A stretch of DNA of 64,000 nt from Blastobasis lacticolella (Eukaryota; Arthropoda; Insecta; Lepidoptera; Blastobasidae). The notes below the pieces were generated by a model. That model was not told the origin of the DNA and ran no database searches. It saw only the letters and a list, made by a program, of their open reading frames with translations. Below are positions 33,490-41,942 of this stretch, piece after piece. The first letter of the stretch is position 1; every line of letters starts with the position of its first letter. A program made the position numbers and the translations under genes. The stretch lies in the NCBI GenBank assembly GCA_905147135.1, contig LR990042.1, forward strand, positions 11,027,545 through 11,091,544. Direction: 5' to 3'.

Positions 33490-33840
33490 CTCGTACTGAC
33501 TGGGGAACCGTCTATGGCGACGATTGGGTCAACGGGTGTTGGAAGCTTAGAGCATTAAACCAGTCTGGTTTAATGCTCTGAGGTTGGAAGCAATATGTGT
33601 GAACTCAAGTATCCCATTAACTGGATTTACTAAATCTAAAAATGTTGCATCATACGATAATAATTGTGCTATATTGGTACGAGTAGATAACACCACAGCT
33701 ATCAGCTATGTAAATTGTCAAGGAAGTATTGAATACCTTCATGCAAAGAATCTAGCGCGGCATATTTCGTTATGTGATATTAAGGTTGACGAGGACTCAA
33801 GAGAGTTAAGGACATAGAGTGGAAACTCTCTGACTCGGCT
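33490..33840 (+). pseudogene. DIRS-like RNase H fragment with hairpin insertion
   Basis: It begins with TDWGTVYGDDWVNGCW, the usual first RNase H strand with a catalytic aspartate. After a short hairpin insertion (33538-33591) it continues as ILVRVDNTTAISYVNCQGS and HAKNLARHIS, which is the DIRS-type RNase H middle (usual form: DNTTAISYINKMG). The open piece ends with a stop at 33817. Confidence 0.8.
33538..33591. repeat. Perfect 14-bp hairpin between 9-bp direct repeats
   Basis: AGAGCATTAAACCA (33549-33562), loop GTC, TGGTTTAATGCTCT (33566-33579): a perfect stem. It is bounded by GTTGGAAGC at 33538-33546 and 33583-33591. The structure interrupts the RNase H reading between two otherwise neighbouring conserved parts, so it is an insertion or a template-switch product. 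Confidence 0.9.
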
Positions 33841-33929
33841 TACCGATAGATAGTCCACACTGTTAGACATACTATGATTGAGGTATCAGTTGATTACCGA
33901 TTTTATGTCTCGCGTCAATATCGACTATA

Positions 33930-34800
33930 AGCGCTATTTATCCGGCAAACAGGACTCGGAGGCTCTCGCAGTAAATGCGATTAATCTCATGCATTCTCAC
34001 TTGCCGCACTTCTCTCGATTTGCAATTTTGTTTGCAGAATAATACCGATCCATATGAAGATTCTAACAAATTTGTGATAACATTTTGAGTAATTGTTTTA
34101 ATACGAATGCTTCGTATGACACTTTGAACAATCATCGTTCAGCTCCGTATCCCATTTTGGTTCCACTTAGGATGTTCGAATTAAACGATCACTAAAAGGA
34201 GCTTTCAAATTCAATCCAAGCTTGTCTAGGTATACTGCCACTTGGAATCCACGAGAGTGTATTGGATAACATTTCAAATTCGGTCCCGTCCGAATAAATG
34301 AAACATAATAAAAAGTTAACCAGAACATTAGAAATATTACTGGCCCTGACACACAGGGTACAAACGCTATCACTTTTAAGAATGATAATAATAATACATC
34401 AAATAGCATTAAAATCATAATTAGTTACAACATTAGGGTCAGATCGCTAGTATCCAGGGCTCTTTCGTACCTAATTTACGCATAACCCCTTCCATCACAC
34501 TCGAGGAGTATCTGATTAGAATCGAGCAACTCAGTACTGGCACATACTAAGTATCTCTTTCTGTCGTGCAAACACCATAAATAAGTCACGGCCCAAACCA
34601 TTAGCCAATGGATTGGCAGGGTGATAACAGAGAGCAGTGTGTCATGGGTCCATGTGCTGTGGCTCGGTGTGCCCGGCGTCCGGCGTCCGGCGCTGGGGCC
34701 GGCGGCGTCTCCGCGGCGGGGCCCGCAATGCGCTGGCCGCAAGGACCAGCACATCGCGTTTTCGCCAAATATTATATAAGGCCGATCGCTGATGTCGGCC
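33930..34800 (+). pseudogene. DIRS-like tyrosine recombinase relic
   Basis: Across three frames one reads the expected recombinase order: a linker, YDTLNNHRSAPYPILVP (core-binding domain), then LLALTHRVQTLSLL with the first catalytic arginine. A GC-rich block at 34660-34750 follows, in place of the H-x-x-R box, and then FAKYYIRPIAD with the candidate nucleophilic tyrosine. DIRS recombinases end in FAKFYNRP-like motifs. Stops and frameshifts are numerous. In a working element this protein inserts a circular DNA copy without duplicating the target. Confidence 0.72.
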
Positions 34801-34963
34801 GATTTGTTAAACCCGTTTGCTTTCTTAATAATGAATTAACCACAGTTTCCATTATGTAATATGTTTCATTTACGGTTGATACCGTATAATTAATACATTG
34901 TTTAAAATTTATGAATAATAAATATTTTGTTTAAAATTTGCAAAACTTCCCTCTCCAAACATC

Positions 34964-35077
34964 TACGTTGTGAATTATCTTATATCTGAAGAATGAAGCG
35001 ACGAAATATAATATATGATCAAACGAACTTCGCGAAGTTCGATCGATATTATATGAGTCGCTTCATTCGAAGATATA
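34964..35077 (-). repeat. Internal complementary region (ICR) of DIRS-like element
   Basis: 34964-35012 is the reverse complement of the left element end (30252-30301: ACGTTGTGAATTATCTTATA, GAATGAAGCGACGAAATATA). 35011-35077 is complementary to the right element end (35278-35344), including the palindrome CGAACTTCGCGAAGTTCG. The two halves meet with a 2-bp overlap. In DIRS elements the ICR templates completion of the circular intermediate, so this is strong structural evidence for the class. Confidence 0.88.
35024..35041. repeat. Perfect 18-bp palindrome, copy 1
   Basis: CGAACTTCGCGAAGTTCG, in the ICR. The same palindrome recurs at 35314-35331 in the outer extension of the right terminal repeat; the left terminal repeat lacks it. 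Confidence 0.97.
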
Positions 35078-35129
35078 ACACCCGCCCGCCCATATTCCCA
35101 GGCGTGGGGAAGTTTCGCATAGCATCTCT

Positions 35130-35344
35130 AAAAAGAATGACGTAAAAATGGCGGCTGGCTGTATCGATACGTTGGATCGAAAAAACAAAAAATTATCGAT
35201 TGAAAACAAATCGATTTTCTTTAAATAAACGTGCGAAGCTACCTTGTAGGCTAAAGGGACTACGTTGTGAATTATCTTATATCTTCGAATGAAGCGACTC
35301 ATATAATATCGATCGAACTTCGCGAAGTTCGTTTGATCATATAT
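35130..35344 (-). repeat. Right inverted terminal repeat of DIRS-like element
   Basis: Its reverse complement equals the left repeat from about 35281 inwards. Outwards it has a roughly 35-nt extension containing the palindrome at 35314-35331 and ending GATCATATAT. A longer right repeat is normal for DIRS1-type elements. Confidence 0.9.
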
Positions 35345-35720
35345 AATTTGCTCCGGACGGGAGCAAAACTTAAAATTGTAAATATTCCGGAAAAATTGAT
35401 TATCTTTGAAGAGTGATAACTTGGTCGCTGTACATTTTGTAGAGCTGCGTTTAAGCTTAAATAGTGGCAAATATAATAAACTTTAAAAGCCATTAAGCTT
35501 CATTGGTCGAAAAATACATAGTTTTTTATTTTTAGACCAGAAAGTGAAAAAAGTCCCAAAATTTCGCAGTTTTTCACGTATTACGTAGGAAGCACAATTT
35601 TTTTTTGCTTGCAAAATGTAGTTTCACACTCTCTTAAGGGGTCCAAATAACATACCAAAAATGAAGCGTTACATCGCGCTTTGCGTTTTAGGGCCATTTT
35701 TTTGTAAGATTTGACTGGCC
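35345..35720 (-). repeat. Right TIR of host element, outer part
   Basis: Its reverse complement starts GGCCAGTCAAAT and follows 22977-23342 to CCGGAGCAAATT with scattered mismatches and one longer difference near the tip (35693-35710). Confidence 0.85.
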
Positions 35721-35722
35721 TA

Positions 35723-36580
35723 AATAAGACAATGATTATATCTGTATTTAAATCATTTCTTCAACGTGATCGCTTCTAAAACCGACAGACATAATCAGAG
35801 GTAATAATTGTCTCAATGGCTATCAAACCGCGAAAACCGAATCAAATCTCAATTAGGTATTTATGAAGTATTTGTAAGAAATGTATGAGCATACATGGAA
35901 AGTATGGGGTTAAGCTCGCAAATGTAGCTAAACATCGGTTAGCCAGCGCCAAGCCAGCCAGTCCACGGCCTACAGAATAACACTTATGAACCACGCTTTT
36001 CTGTAATCCCGCCAGTCCAGCGGGATCCCGCAAAAAAGTGTATGCGGGATCCCGGTATTGCATACCCTAGGCTAGAGCATAAATTAGAGAGAAGCTCTTC
36101 TGGCAAGGGAACCTAAAATCTTCATATTCCAGGAATACTCTCCAATCCGTATCGCTATACTCCTGGAATAGTCAAGGTATAAGTAAACAATAAGGCTCAA
36201 TCCGTAGTCACGGCTACGTACGGAAGTACAGAGCATGTCCGCTGAACTATCTAACAAGTAAAAAGCACAGACCATATCTCTGACACAAAGGCATGGGGTC
36301 CGTTGCTGCAATTATGGACCATGCGGCTAGAATTACTTGATGATGAGTGTAGATGGAGTCCTTTCCTATTATGATGGGCAACAAACACACCTTATTGTTG
36401 CTAGGTATTTGATTAACCCATGCCTGATGTCAAATGTGGATGCCGTGTCTATGCCCCACATGTCTTTTTTAAACTACTTAGAGACAAACGAGCAGACCGT
36501 CTACCTGATGGCAAACGGTAACGGCCGCTCACTCGTAACATCTGCGATTGTTGCACGTATATACACGTATATATCTTTCG
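35723..36580. other. Non-coding intronic stretch
   Basis: No exon. At 36010-36060 the string GCGGGATCCCG occurs twice around a short spacer. At about 36450-36520 is a trace of the family-B 3' end (acctgatggcaaacggtaac). The rest is unrecognised. Confidence 0.5.
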
Positions 36581-36581
36581 C

Positions 36582-37079
36582 AACTCGACGAACCTAGCGC
36601 CTATTTCACGTGGGGAAATTCAGAACGGTAGGTGCGTTGTCACTATGAAGACTGAAATTAGTAACAGACGTTCCGATTTAGCACACCCTGACCAACCGTC
36701 AGTCGCAGTCGATACTAATCCTTACACAGTATAAAATAAAGTCGCTTTTGGGTGCTGTAGATGTGGTCAGACGTCCGACCAAGGTCGATTCACCCGCGCA
36801 TCCGAATTAATCCAAAAGCGACTTTATTTTTTACATCGTACGGATTCGTATTGATTGCAACTGTCGGTTGGTCGGCTCCAGCCAAAGCGGAGCGTCTGTT
36901 ACTAGTATCAGTCATCTCAGTGACAAAGCGGCGGTGCGGCACACTCTTTCGACGTGGGGCCGGAAAGTGAGCCCTTTGTCAAGCGTGACGCCTAGATATT
37001 TTACAGCGCGCTGCCAGGGAACTAGTTTCCTGCCGTTCTGAATTGCCCCACGTGATATAGGCGCTAGCTTCGTCGAGTT
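36582..37079. repeat. Large inverted duplication of a LINE fragment
   Basis: The outer arms AACTCGACGAACCTAGCGCC and (complement of the right side) AACTCGACGAAGCTAGCGCC pair. Inner arms include TAACAGACG and a 22-bp pair around AAAGTCGCTTTTGG (36732 and 36810). The right arm keeps about 125 bp missing from the left. Read on the minus strand, that part encodes LVPWQRAVKYLGVTLDKGLT, a Jockey/CR1-type RT C-terminal block. So a LINE segment was duplicated in inverted orientation, and the left copy later lost its middle. Confidence 0.8.
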
Positions 37080-37095
37080 ACGGAAAATACCCGGG

Positions 37096-37415
37096 TATAT
37101 AAGAGAGGTAGGGCATAGCAGTTCGAATTGGAGCCGCCCGACTAGGGAAGTACCTACACCTTACAGAATACCGGAGCTAAACAATATTTTTTTAAATAGT
37201 TTTGTGTTTCTGCCGGTGAGTAAGGTCTCCAGTGCTCCACGGGGTGGGGATTTGGGGAACCGTGGCTTTGGCAGTGGTGGGGCATTTGCCTTTTTGCTGC
37301 CAGAGCAACGTGTTATAGTGGTGGGCAACGCTGTGGTGGTGCTGCTAATGTCTATAGGCAGGGGTGACCACCAGGTGGCCCGCTTGCCTGTTTGCCTACC
37401 GTATGACATATAAAA
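37096..37415 (+). mobile_element. Family-B repeat, near-complete copy
   Basis: Runs from GAGAGGTAGGGCATAGCAG to GTATGACATATAAAAAT, same orientation as 55495-55815. A TATATAAGA string before (37095-37103) and after it (37416 on) may be its target duplication. It ends only about 45 bp from the donor side of canoe exon 3. Confidence 0.82.
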
Positions 37416-37458
37416 ATATATAAGACGAAATGCCTGTCCATTCGACAGGGCGTCTCAC

Positions 37459-37649
37459 CTCGTTGTTGCTAAGGCACTTGAGCAGGAACCGTCCCTCGCG
37501 GTCGTCCGCGTGCCAGTTGAGCTGCACCAGCAGCGGCTTCTCATGAGGCTCGAGCCGCCGCTCATCGTCTGGCCCGTGGGTCTCCCACAGCGAGTACGAG
37601 CCCAGCGACAGCATACGCATGTCCGGACGGAATTTCTCGATCAACGTCT
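37459..37649 (-). CDS. cno: canoe/afadin coding exon 3 (codons 73-136)
   Basis: A 191-nt exon, acceptor ...CCACAG before 37649 and donor GTGAGA from 37458, phase 1 to phase 0. With exon 2 it reads VIETLIEKFRPDMRMLSLG, then YSLWE and a block with KPLLVQLNW and DDREGRFLLK. This is the second half of the first Ras-association domain; afadin has the near-identical IETLAEKFRPDMRML, KPLVVQLNW and DDREGRF. The intron on its downstream side is 15.3 kb and contains the nested transposons. Confidence 0.96.
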
Positions 37650-37659
37650 CTGTGGACGA

Positions 37660-38957
37660 GGTCAGTCAAATATTATTTATTTAACTGTTTATTGTGCACA
37701 AAAATGATATACAGAGAAATATAAGAGTGGCAGTTAGTTAGGTTTACAGGTTAGTTTTTTAATTGAACGGAGACAGATTACACTGCAGTCCATTCGCGAT
37801 AAGAAAATATGAGTCATCGTTGTCCGCCCGCCCCTAGTCCAATCGGGTCGCAACAAATTAGGATGCTAAGTTCACAGTGACTAGTTGACTGCCGAAAATA
37901 ATAAAAATTAACATCTCGCCGTTGGAATAAACAGAAAATACTAGGTTGTTTAGCAAAGGGATATCCATAAAAATTAAGTTGATTTTTATCCATTAATAAA
38001 CTGAATCTTTCTTTAAATATTTGTTTAAAATTTGATCCAACTGTGAAAACACCTTTACCCTGCAATTGCAGTGATGACTCAGTATTTTCTTAACGCGAAT
38101 GGGCTATAGCTATGGGCTTATAGCTCAAAGCATTTGTTTCGCCACGCACTTTGGCTCGAGGCAAAGAAGCGAACTGACTTTTACCACTAGGTTTATATAT
38201 TAGAGGGTGGCAAACAAGCGAGCAGCAAGAAAATACGCGACATTCAACGAATTACTTGACCGCCTAACTATATAACAGTGTAAAAAGTGGTAAACCAATT
38301 CACTGCATTACTGTTTTAGCGTAATTTAACTCTATTAAATTAAAATCCAAACTTCAGCTTGAGTGTCAAAACGGGGAGTCATAGCGGTGCGAATGAGTGG
38401 TAGCCCTTTGCCCGTTAGACAGTATTTAGCAGTGTGATAGTCTTTATGCACCGATACCTTCCACTGACACAAGGGTATCGTAGAAGGCGACTAGTGTCTT
38501 CTAGATCAGAGACAGACTGGCTAGGTTAGACCACGAAACTGTTACAGAAAGGAAAGACTATGATGTTCCTATTGCATATTCAGAACTGCAATCTCCAAAT
38601 CGCCTGCCAAGAGCGTGAGAAAGTTTTCTCTCAGAAAAGAGAGCAAAACTAGATTCAAAACACTAAACTAATGTGGAGGAGGTTCAAGTCCAACAGTGGA
38701 CTGTTACGGGTTCACGACAATGACAACACTACTTTCTACAAAACACATTCAACACTATATGGCGTATCAGTGGTATAAGTTATTTAGCACCTTTAGCACA
38801 AACTTTGCTAAGTTTGCCGCTAAATGGCCGCGTGTGAATGCGTTGTTCATATAGCTGGGATTCCATTGGCTACGGTCCTGACCCACCTATTCTCTTTTCA
38901 TACTGTAGTATGAAAGCAACATCTCTTTTAATTATACTTTTTAAAACCTGTACTCAC
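37660..38957. other. Canoe intron 2, with a family-C repeat
   Basis: A 1.3-kb intron. Its middle (38360-38720) holds repeat sequence, of which 38570-38720 is family C (AGAACTGCAATCTCCAAATC, CAACAGTGGACTGTTACGGG). Nothing else recognised. Confidence 0.6.
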
Positions 38958-39066
38958 CTATGACGTCGCTCACGGTAGCGTCAGAGGCCACACGGATACA
39001 TTTCGTTGCAATCTTCTGGCCGGAATCTTGGAAATAGAACCGCATAACACCGTGGAACTCCAGATT
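38958..39066 (-). CDS. cno: canoe/afadin coding exon 2 (codons 37-73)
   Basis: A 109-nt exon, acceptor ...TTATCAG before 39066 and donor GTGAGT from 38957, phase 0 to phase 1. It encodes NLEFHGVMRFYFQDSGQKI followed by ATKCIRVASDATVSDVI: the first half of the first Ras-association domain (afadin: DLEFHGVMRFYFQD...ATKCIRVSS). That domain binds active Rap1 and couples it to junctional actin. Confidence 0.96.
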
Positions 39067-39115
39067 CTGATAAAAAGAAAACAAAATGAATTAAAATATT
39101 AGGCGCGTTTTTATG

Positions 39116-39290
39116 TCGCTATGAGCAAATAGCGTCCGGCTCCGTTTTCGCACGGGTTGTCTCGGGGTTACTCTATTATAATATGCATTATTATACTTAG
39201 AAACCTTCCGGAAGAAATTCTCTAACTGATAGTGGAAACCGCATCAAAATCCGGAAATAAATAAAAATACAAACACAAACGCTGCAAGCG
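39116..39290 (-). mobile_element. Helitron-like fragment
   Basis: It shows diverged GTCCGGCTCCGTTTTCGCAC and AAACCGCATCAAAATCCG, the same block order as 22748-22974. No intact CTAG end. Confidence 0.5.
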
Positions 39291-39517
39291 ACTGTCACTT
39301 ATTCTATGTATAGATGAATGGTATCTTTCATAAAAATAATTTGACGTTTATTAAACCTATTTTAACATAAATATGTTTTGCCACTTTCTTTGAAATTCAA
39401 TCATTTCAGCGAAATATAAAGACACAGCATATTTTTGTTATAATATGTTTAATAAACGTCAAATAACATTTATGAATAAGACCGAAAGTGATTATTTATC
39501 TAAGTATAATTAATGCA

Positions 39518-39828
39518 AACCGACGGGCACCGGGTTCGAATCCCATTGCGGCCATGGACCAATGGCTCTTTTCTGAGTTATGTACATTAAATGAATAATA
39601 GTAACCGATGCTCTTACGGTGAGGTGAACATCGTGATGAAACTTGCACATTTAGGCGATTGAATGTGTAACCATGATCCAATCGGGTCAGGTTCCGGTGG
39701 TAGAAGGGTCACGGAGGACAGATGGCAGTCGCTCCACTGTAATTATCTGATCTGTCAAATCCTGGATCATGGCGAACCCCGGGCCCTCGTACGCGAGAGC
39801 ACAACTGGGACATTAACGCCAAGATGGT
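39518..39828 (+). mobile_element. SINE, 5'-truncated, with 11-bp target duplication
   Basis: It starts within the tRNA-like head just before box B (GGGTTCGAATCCC) and runs through the whole family body to CATTAACGCCAAGATGG. It is flanked by TAATTAATGCA at 39507-39517 and 39829-39839. It lies in canoe intron 1. Confidence 0.9.
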
Positions 39829-39839
39829 TAATTAATGCA

Positions 39840-41057
39840 TACCGAGAGGAATATTCATAACACATAAGAATCTGTATGTATGTACCATCAAGATACTCAG
39901 GAAATAGAGGAATGTCAATAGAAATTCTTCACTATTGTAATACTTGTAAGCCATTGTAGCAGCATAAGGTCATTGTCTTTTTTAGTACACAAGTTTAAAA
40001 GAACCAGTAGATAACTGAAGCGGAACTACTCTTATCTGATACTCATTCTTGCCGAGATAAAGGTGTGTTGACAAAGTCTTTATCTATGCAAATTGTGTAT
40101 AAAGACTTGCATGAGTAACATTCTAAAATACCATCAAACTATGCAACAACGCAGCTATTCAACTTTCGCCAAACTTCTGCTAGTAATTTATCGTGAAAGT
40201 TTTAAAAATAACGAGCGGTTATTAGCTACTTTCTAGAAACAACCTAATTTTGCCACGGTTGAATGCGCTCTTGGGGTAAATATTATCTACATCACTTGAC
40301 TTTTAAAATTGACTCTCTAAAAATGACTATGGTACTTTACGCTACAATAACCATTGTCAATGATATTCATTGTCAAGCCAATAGTACGACGCAAGCATAT
40401 TAAATGTATTATTCATAAGTACGTAATAGAAACAATTGCAAGGTCAATACGAAGATTAGCTCTCGTAACTCTTGGCGAATATGAATTCCAAGGACTTGTT
40501 ACAAAGGAACTAACACACCAATAACATCGTAGAACCATGTTTCAAAACATCACTTTTTTGTTAAAGTAGTTTAGGTAGTTTCAACGAAAAACAATTATTT
40601 TAGAAGAGAAGATAAAAAATAATCAACAAGCTAAAGGCCAATAGTACAGCACATTAGTACATAGTAACAGAAATAATAGCACAAATCTTTAAATTTAATT
40701 GACCTCAGCCATTTCTGGGCTTTCCTATCAAAATTTAATTAATTAATAAAAAGAAACGTGCGCAACGTCGCATTATATTTATTATGGATCCAGATAACCA
40801 GAATCTTAACGGTTATTTCTACATTTGAACTTTTTCCATATCACCTTTTGCCCGTTTATTCGCTAATGTGGAAGAGGGACAGAGTTACTTAATCTGCTTT
40901 TGCATAAGATCATATTGGCATCCGTTTCTACGTGATGTAAGAGTAAAAATAACAAGGGGACTACTCAAATTCGAAGTCTAGCTAATAGGAAAATAACGTC
41001 CGTTATCAGACCGCTGGGATCAGAGACTAGCCCTGACTTTTCGGTTCAATAAATAAT
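39840..41057. other. Canoe intron 1, no feature seen
   Basis: AT-rich intronic DNA between the SINE and the LINE fragment next to exon 1. I see no exon or repeat family in it. Confidence 0.5.
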
Positions 41058-41276
41058 ACAGATGGCACAGATTAGATTTTCGCGCATGTGGAATGAGCTC
41101 CCAGCCAAAGTTTATCCTTTGGACTATCTATGACATGGGATCCTTCAAGAGATATGTTAGCGGTCTCATTAAAGACGGGCAAGGGCACGCATTGGTAGCG
41201 CCGCTGGTCTGGTATTGCTAGGCGGCGGTGATCACTTGCCATCTGCCCCGCATGGCTGCTTGTCTGTGGTATAACA
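41058..41276 (+). pseudogene. Jockey/CR1-type LINE 3' end next to exon 1 donor
   Basis: The plus strand reads RMWNELPAKV then, in shifted frame, GSFKRYVSGLIKDGQG, the usual C-terminal motif of these LINEs. It is followed by a GGCGGCGGTGATCACTTGCC 3' UTR block and an AT tail ending ATTAAA at 41281. The element ends within about 10 bp of the splice donor of canoe exon 1, in the opposite transcriptional orientation. Confidence 0.72.
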
Positions 41277-41291
41277 TTAAAGAAGGCTTAC

Positions 41292-41399
41292 CTCATTGGG
41301 CTCGCTGAGCTCGAAGAGGTCCAGCCGGTTGGCGTTCCACTGCTGGATCATGTTGCGGAGCGCCTCGCGCTCCAGCATGCGCTTGTCGGCCGCGTCCAT
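41292..41399 (-). CDS. cno: canoe/afadin coding exon 1 (codons 1-36), start codon
   Basis: It begins at ATG 41399 and ends at donor GTAAGC (from 41291), phase 0. It encodes MDAADKRMLEREALRNMIQQ followed by WNANRLDLFELSEPNE; afadin starts similarly (…LADIIHHWNANRLDLFEISQP). The start is supported by an in-frame TAA 15 nt upstream and by a likely acceptor TTGCAG just before 41423, which makes the exon 41292-41423 with 24 nt of 5' UTR. A three-codon upstream frame (ATG CGG TGA) lies in that 5' UTR. The promoter and any non-coding exon lie to the right, above 41430. Confidence 0.94.
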
Positions 41400-41589
41400 C
41401 GCGCCGTCACCGCATTAAGGCACCTGCAACGTTACCGGCGAGGGGTCAATGTACGATACACTCAACACTGCTACTTGACATTATTTATTATAATAGGTAT
41501 TTACCTATGAAATTGTAATTTTTTATGACGAAAGGAAACATAGACGAAATCAAGTATTAATTTTGATCTGTTAGTAAAATATAAAATAC

Positions 41590-41942
41590 TAGTGGACCCG
41601 GCGCGACTTCGTTCGCGTAGCGTTCTAACCCTACACCTGCCCTACACCTACCCTACACCTACCTTACACCTGCCCTACATCTACCCTACACCTACCCTAC
41701 ACCTACCTTAAACTTACCCTACACCTACCCTACACCTACCTTACACTTACCCTACACCTACCCTACACCTACCCTACACCTACCCTACACCTACCCTACA
41801 CCTACCCTACACCTTAGGTGTGAATCTAAACCATTCCCAGATCCCCTTGAACACACACAAAAAATTTCATCAAAATCGGTCCAGTCGTTTGAGAGAAGTT
41901 CAGTGACATACACACTCACAGAAGAATTATATATATAAAGAT
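41590..41942 (-). mobile_element. Helitron-like element with internal minisatellite
   Basis: On the plus strand it opens ACTAGTGGACCCGGCGCGAC and TTCGTTCGCG, the complement of a GC-rich Helitron 3' hairpin plus CTAG. After the minisatellite it has CATCAAAATCGGTCCAGTCG and a TATATATAAAGAT end. Similar ends occur at 45728 and, inverted, near 43900. The family is widespread in Lepidoptera, often with an internal satellite. Confidence 0.7.
41629..41818. repeat. 11-bp minisatellite (CCCTACACCTA)n
   Basis: About 17 tandem units of CCCTACACCTA with scattered variants (TTACACTTA, CTACATCTA, CTGCC). It lies 230 to 420 bp upstream of canoe coding exon 1. It is not the insect telomere repeat TTAGG. Confidence 0.95.

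Larger units (their letters stand above)
30254..35344 (+). mobile_element. DIRS-like tyrosine-recombinase retrotransposon
   Basis: A 5.09-kb element inserted in the right TIR of the host element, with no target duplication. Hallmarks seen: inverted terminal repeats (30254-30435 and 35130-35344, about 148 bp of them identical by eye), a right repeat longer than the left at its outer end, and an internal complementary region at 34964-35077. That region fuses the complements of the left and right outer ends. Coding relics lie in DIRS order on the plus strand: ORF1-like start, RT, RNase H, tyrosine recombinase. The genes are broken by many stops. Boundaries are accurate to about 3 bp because AT-rich bases are shared at the joints. 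Confidence 0.87.
22977..35720. mobile_element. TIR-bounded element hosting two nested retrotransposons
   Basis: Both ends begin GGCCAGTCAAAT in inverted orientation and are flanked by TA (22975-22976 and 35721-35722). The first 370 bp of each end align closely in inverted orientation, including AAACGCAAAGCGCGATGTAA, GGACCCCTTAAGAGAGTGTG and CCGGAGCAAATT, with scattered differences. The inner part of the left repeat (23343-23460) pairs with 30125-30253, which is separated from the rest of the right repeat by the DIRS element. Removing the mag-like insertion with its duplication and the DIRS-like insertion leaves about 3.15 kb. The remaining interior carries a broken reverse transcriptase gene. 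No DDE transposase is seen, so the classification is open. Confidence 0.75.

Noticed and set aside
34660..34760. rRNA or GC-rich structural RNA
   Set aside because: It looked like rDNA because of its GC content, but in context it fills the C-terminal part of the tyrosine recombinase relic and leads into FAKYYIRP.
22977..35720. Polinton/Maverick giant transposon
   Set aside because: Size and long TIRs suggested it, but no protein-primed polymerase, integrase of its own, ATPase or capsid gene is present; most of the length is explained by two nested retrotransposons.
36730..36832. Helitron-type end pair forming an independent MITE
   Set aside because: The GCGACTTTATTTT inverted pair is the innermost part of the larger inverted duplication 36582-37079, so it needs no separate element.
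41629..41818. Interstitial telomere array
   Set aside because: The unit is 11 bp (CCCTACACCTA), not (CCTAA)n; it belongs to a Helitron-like repeat.
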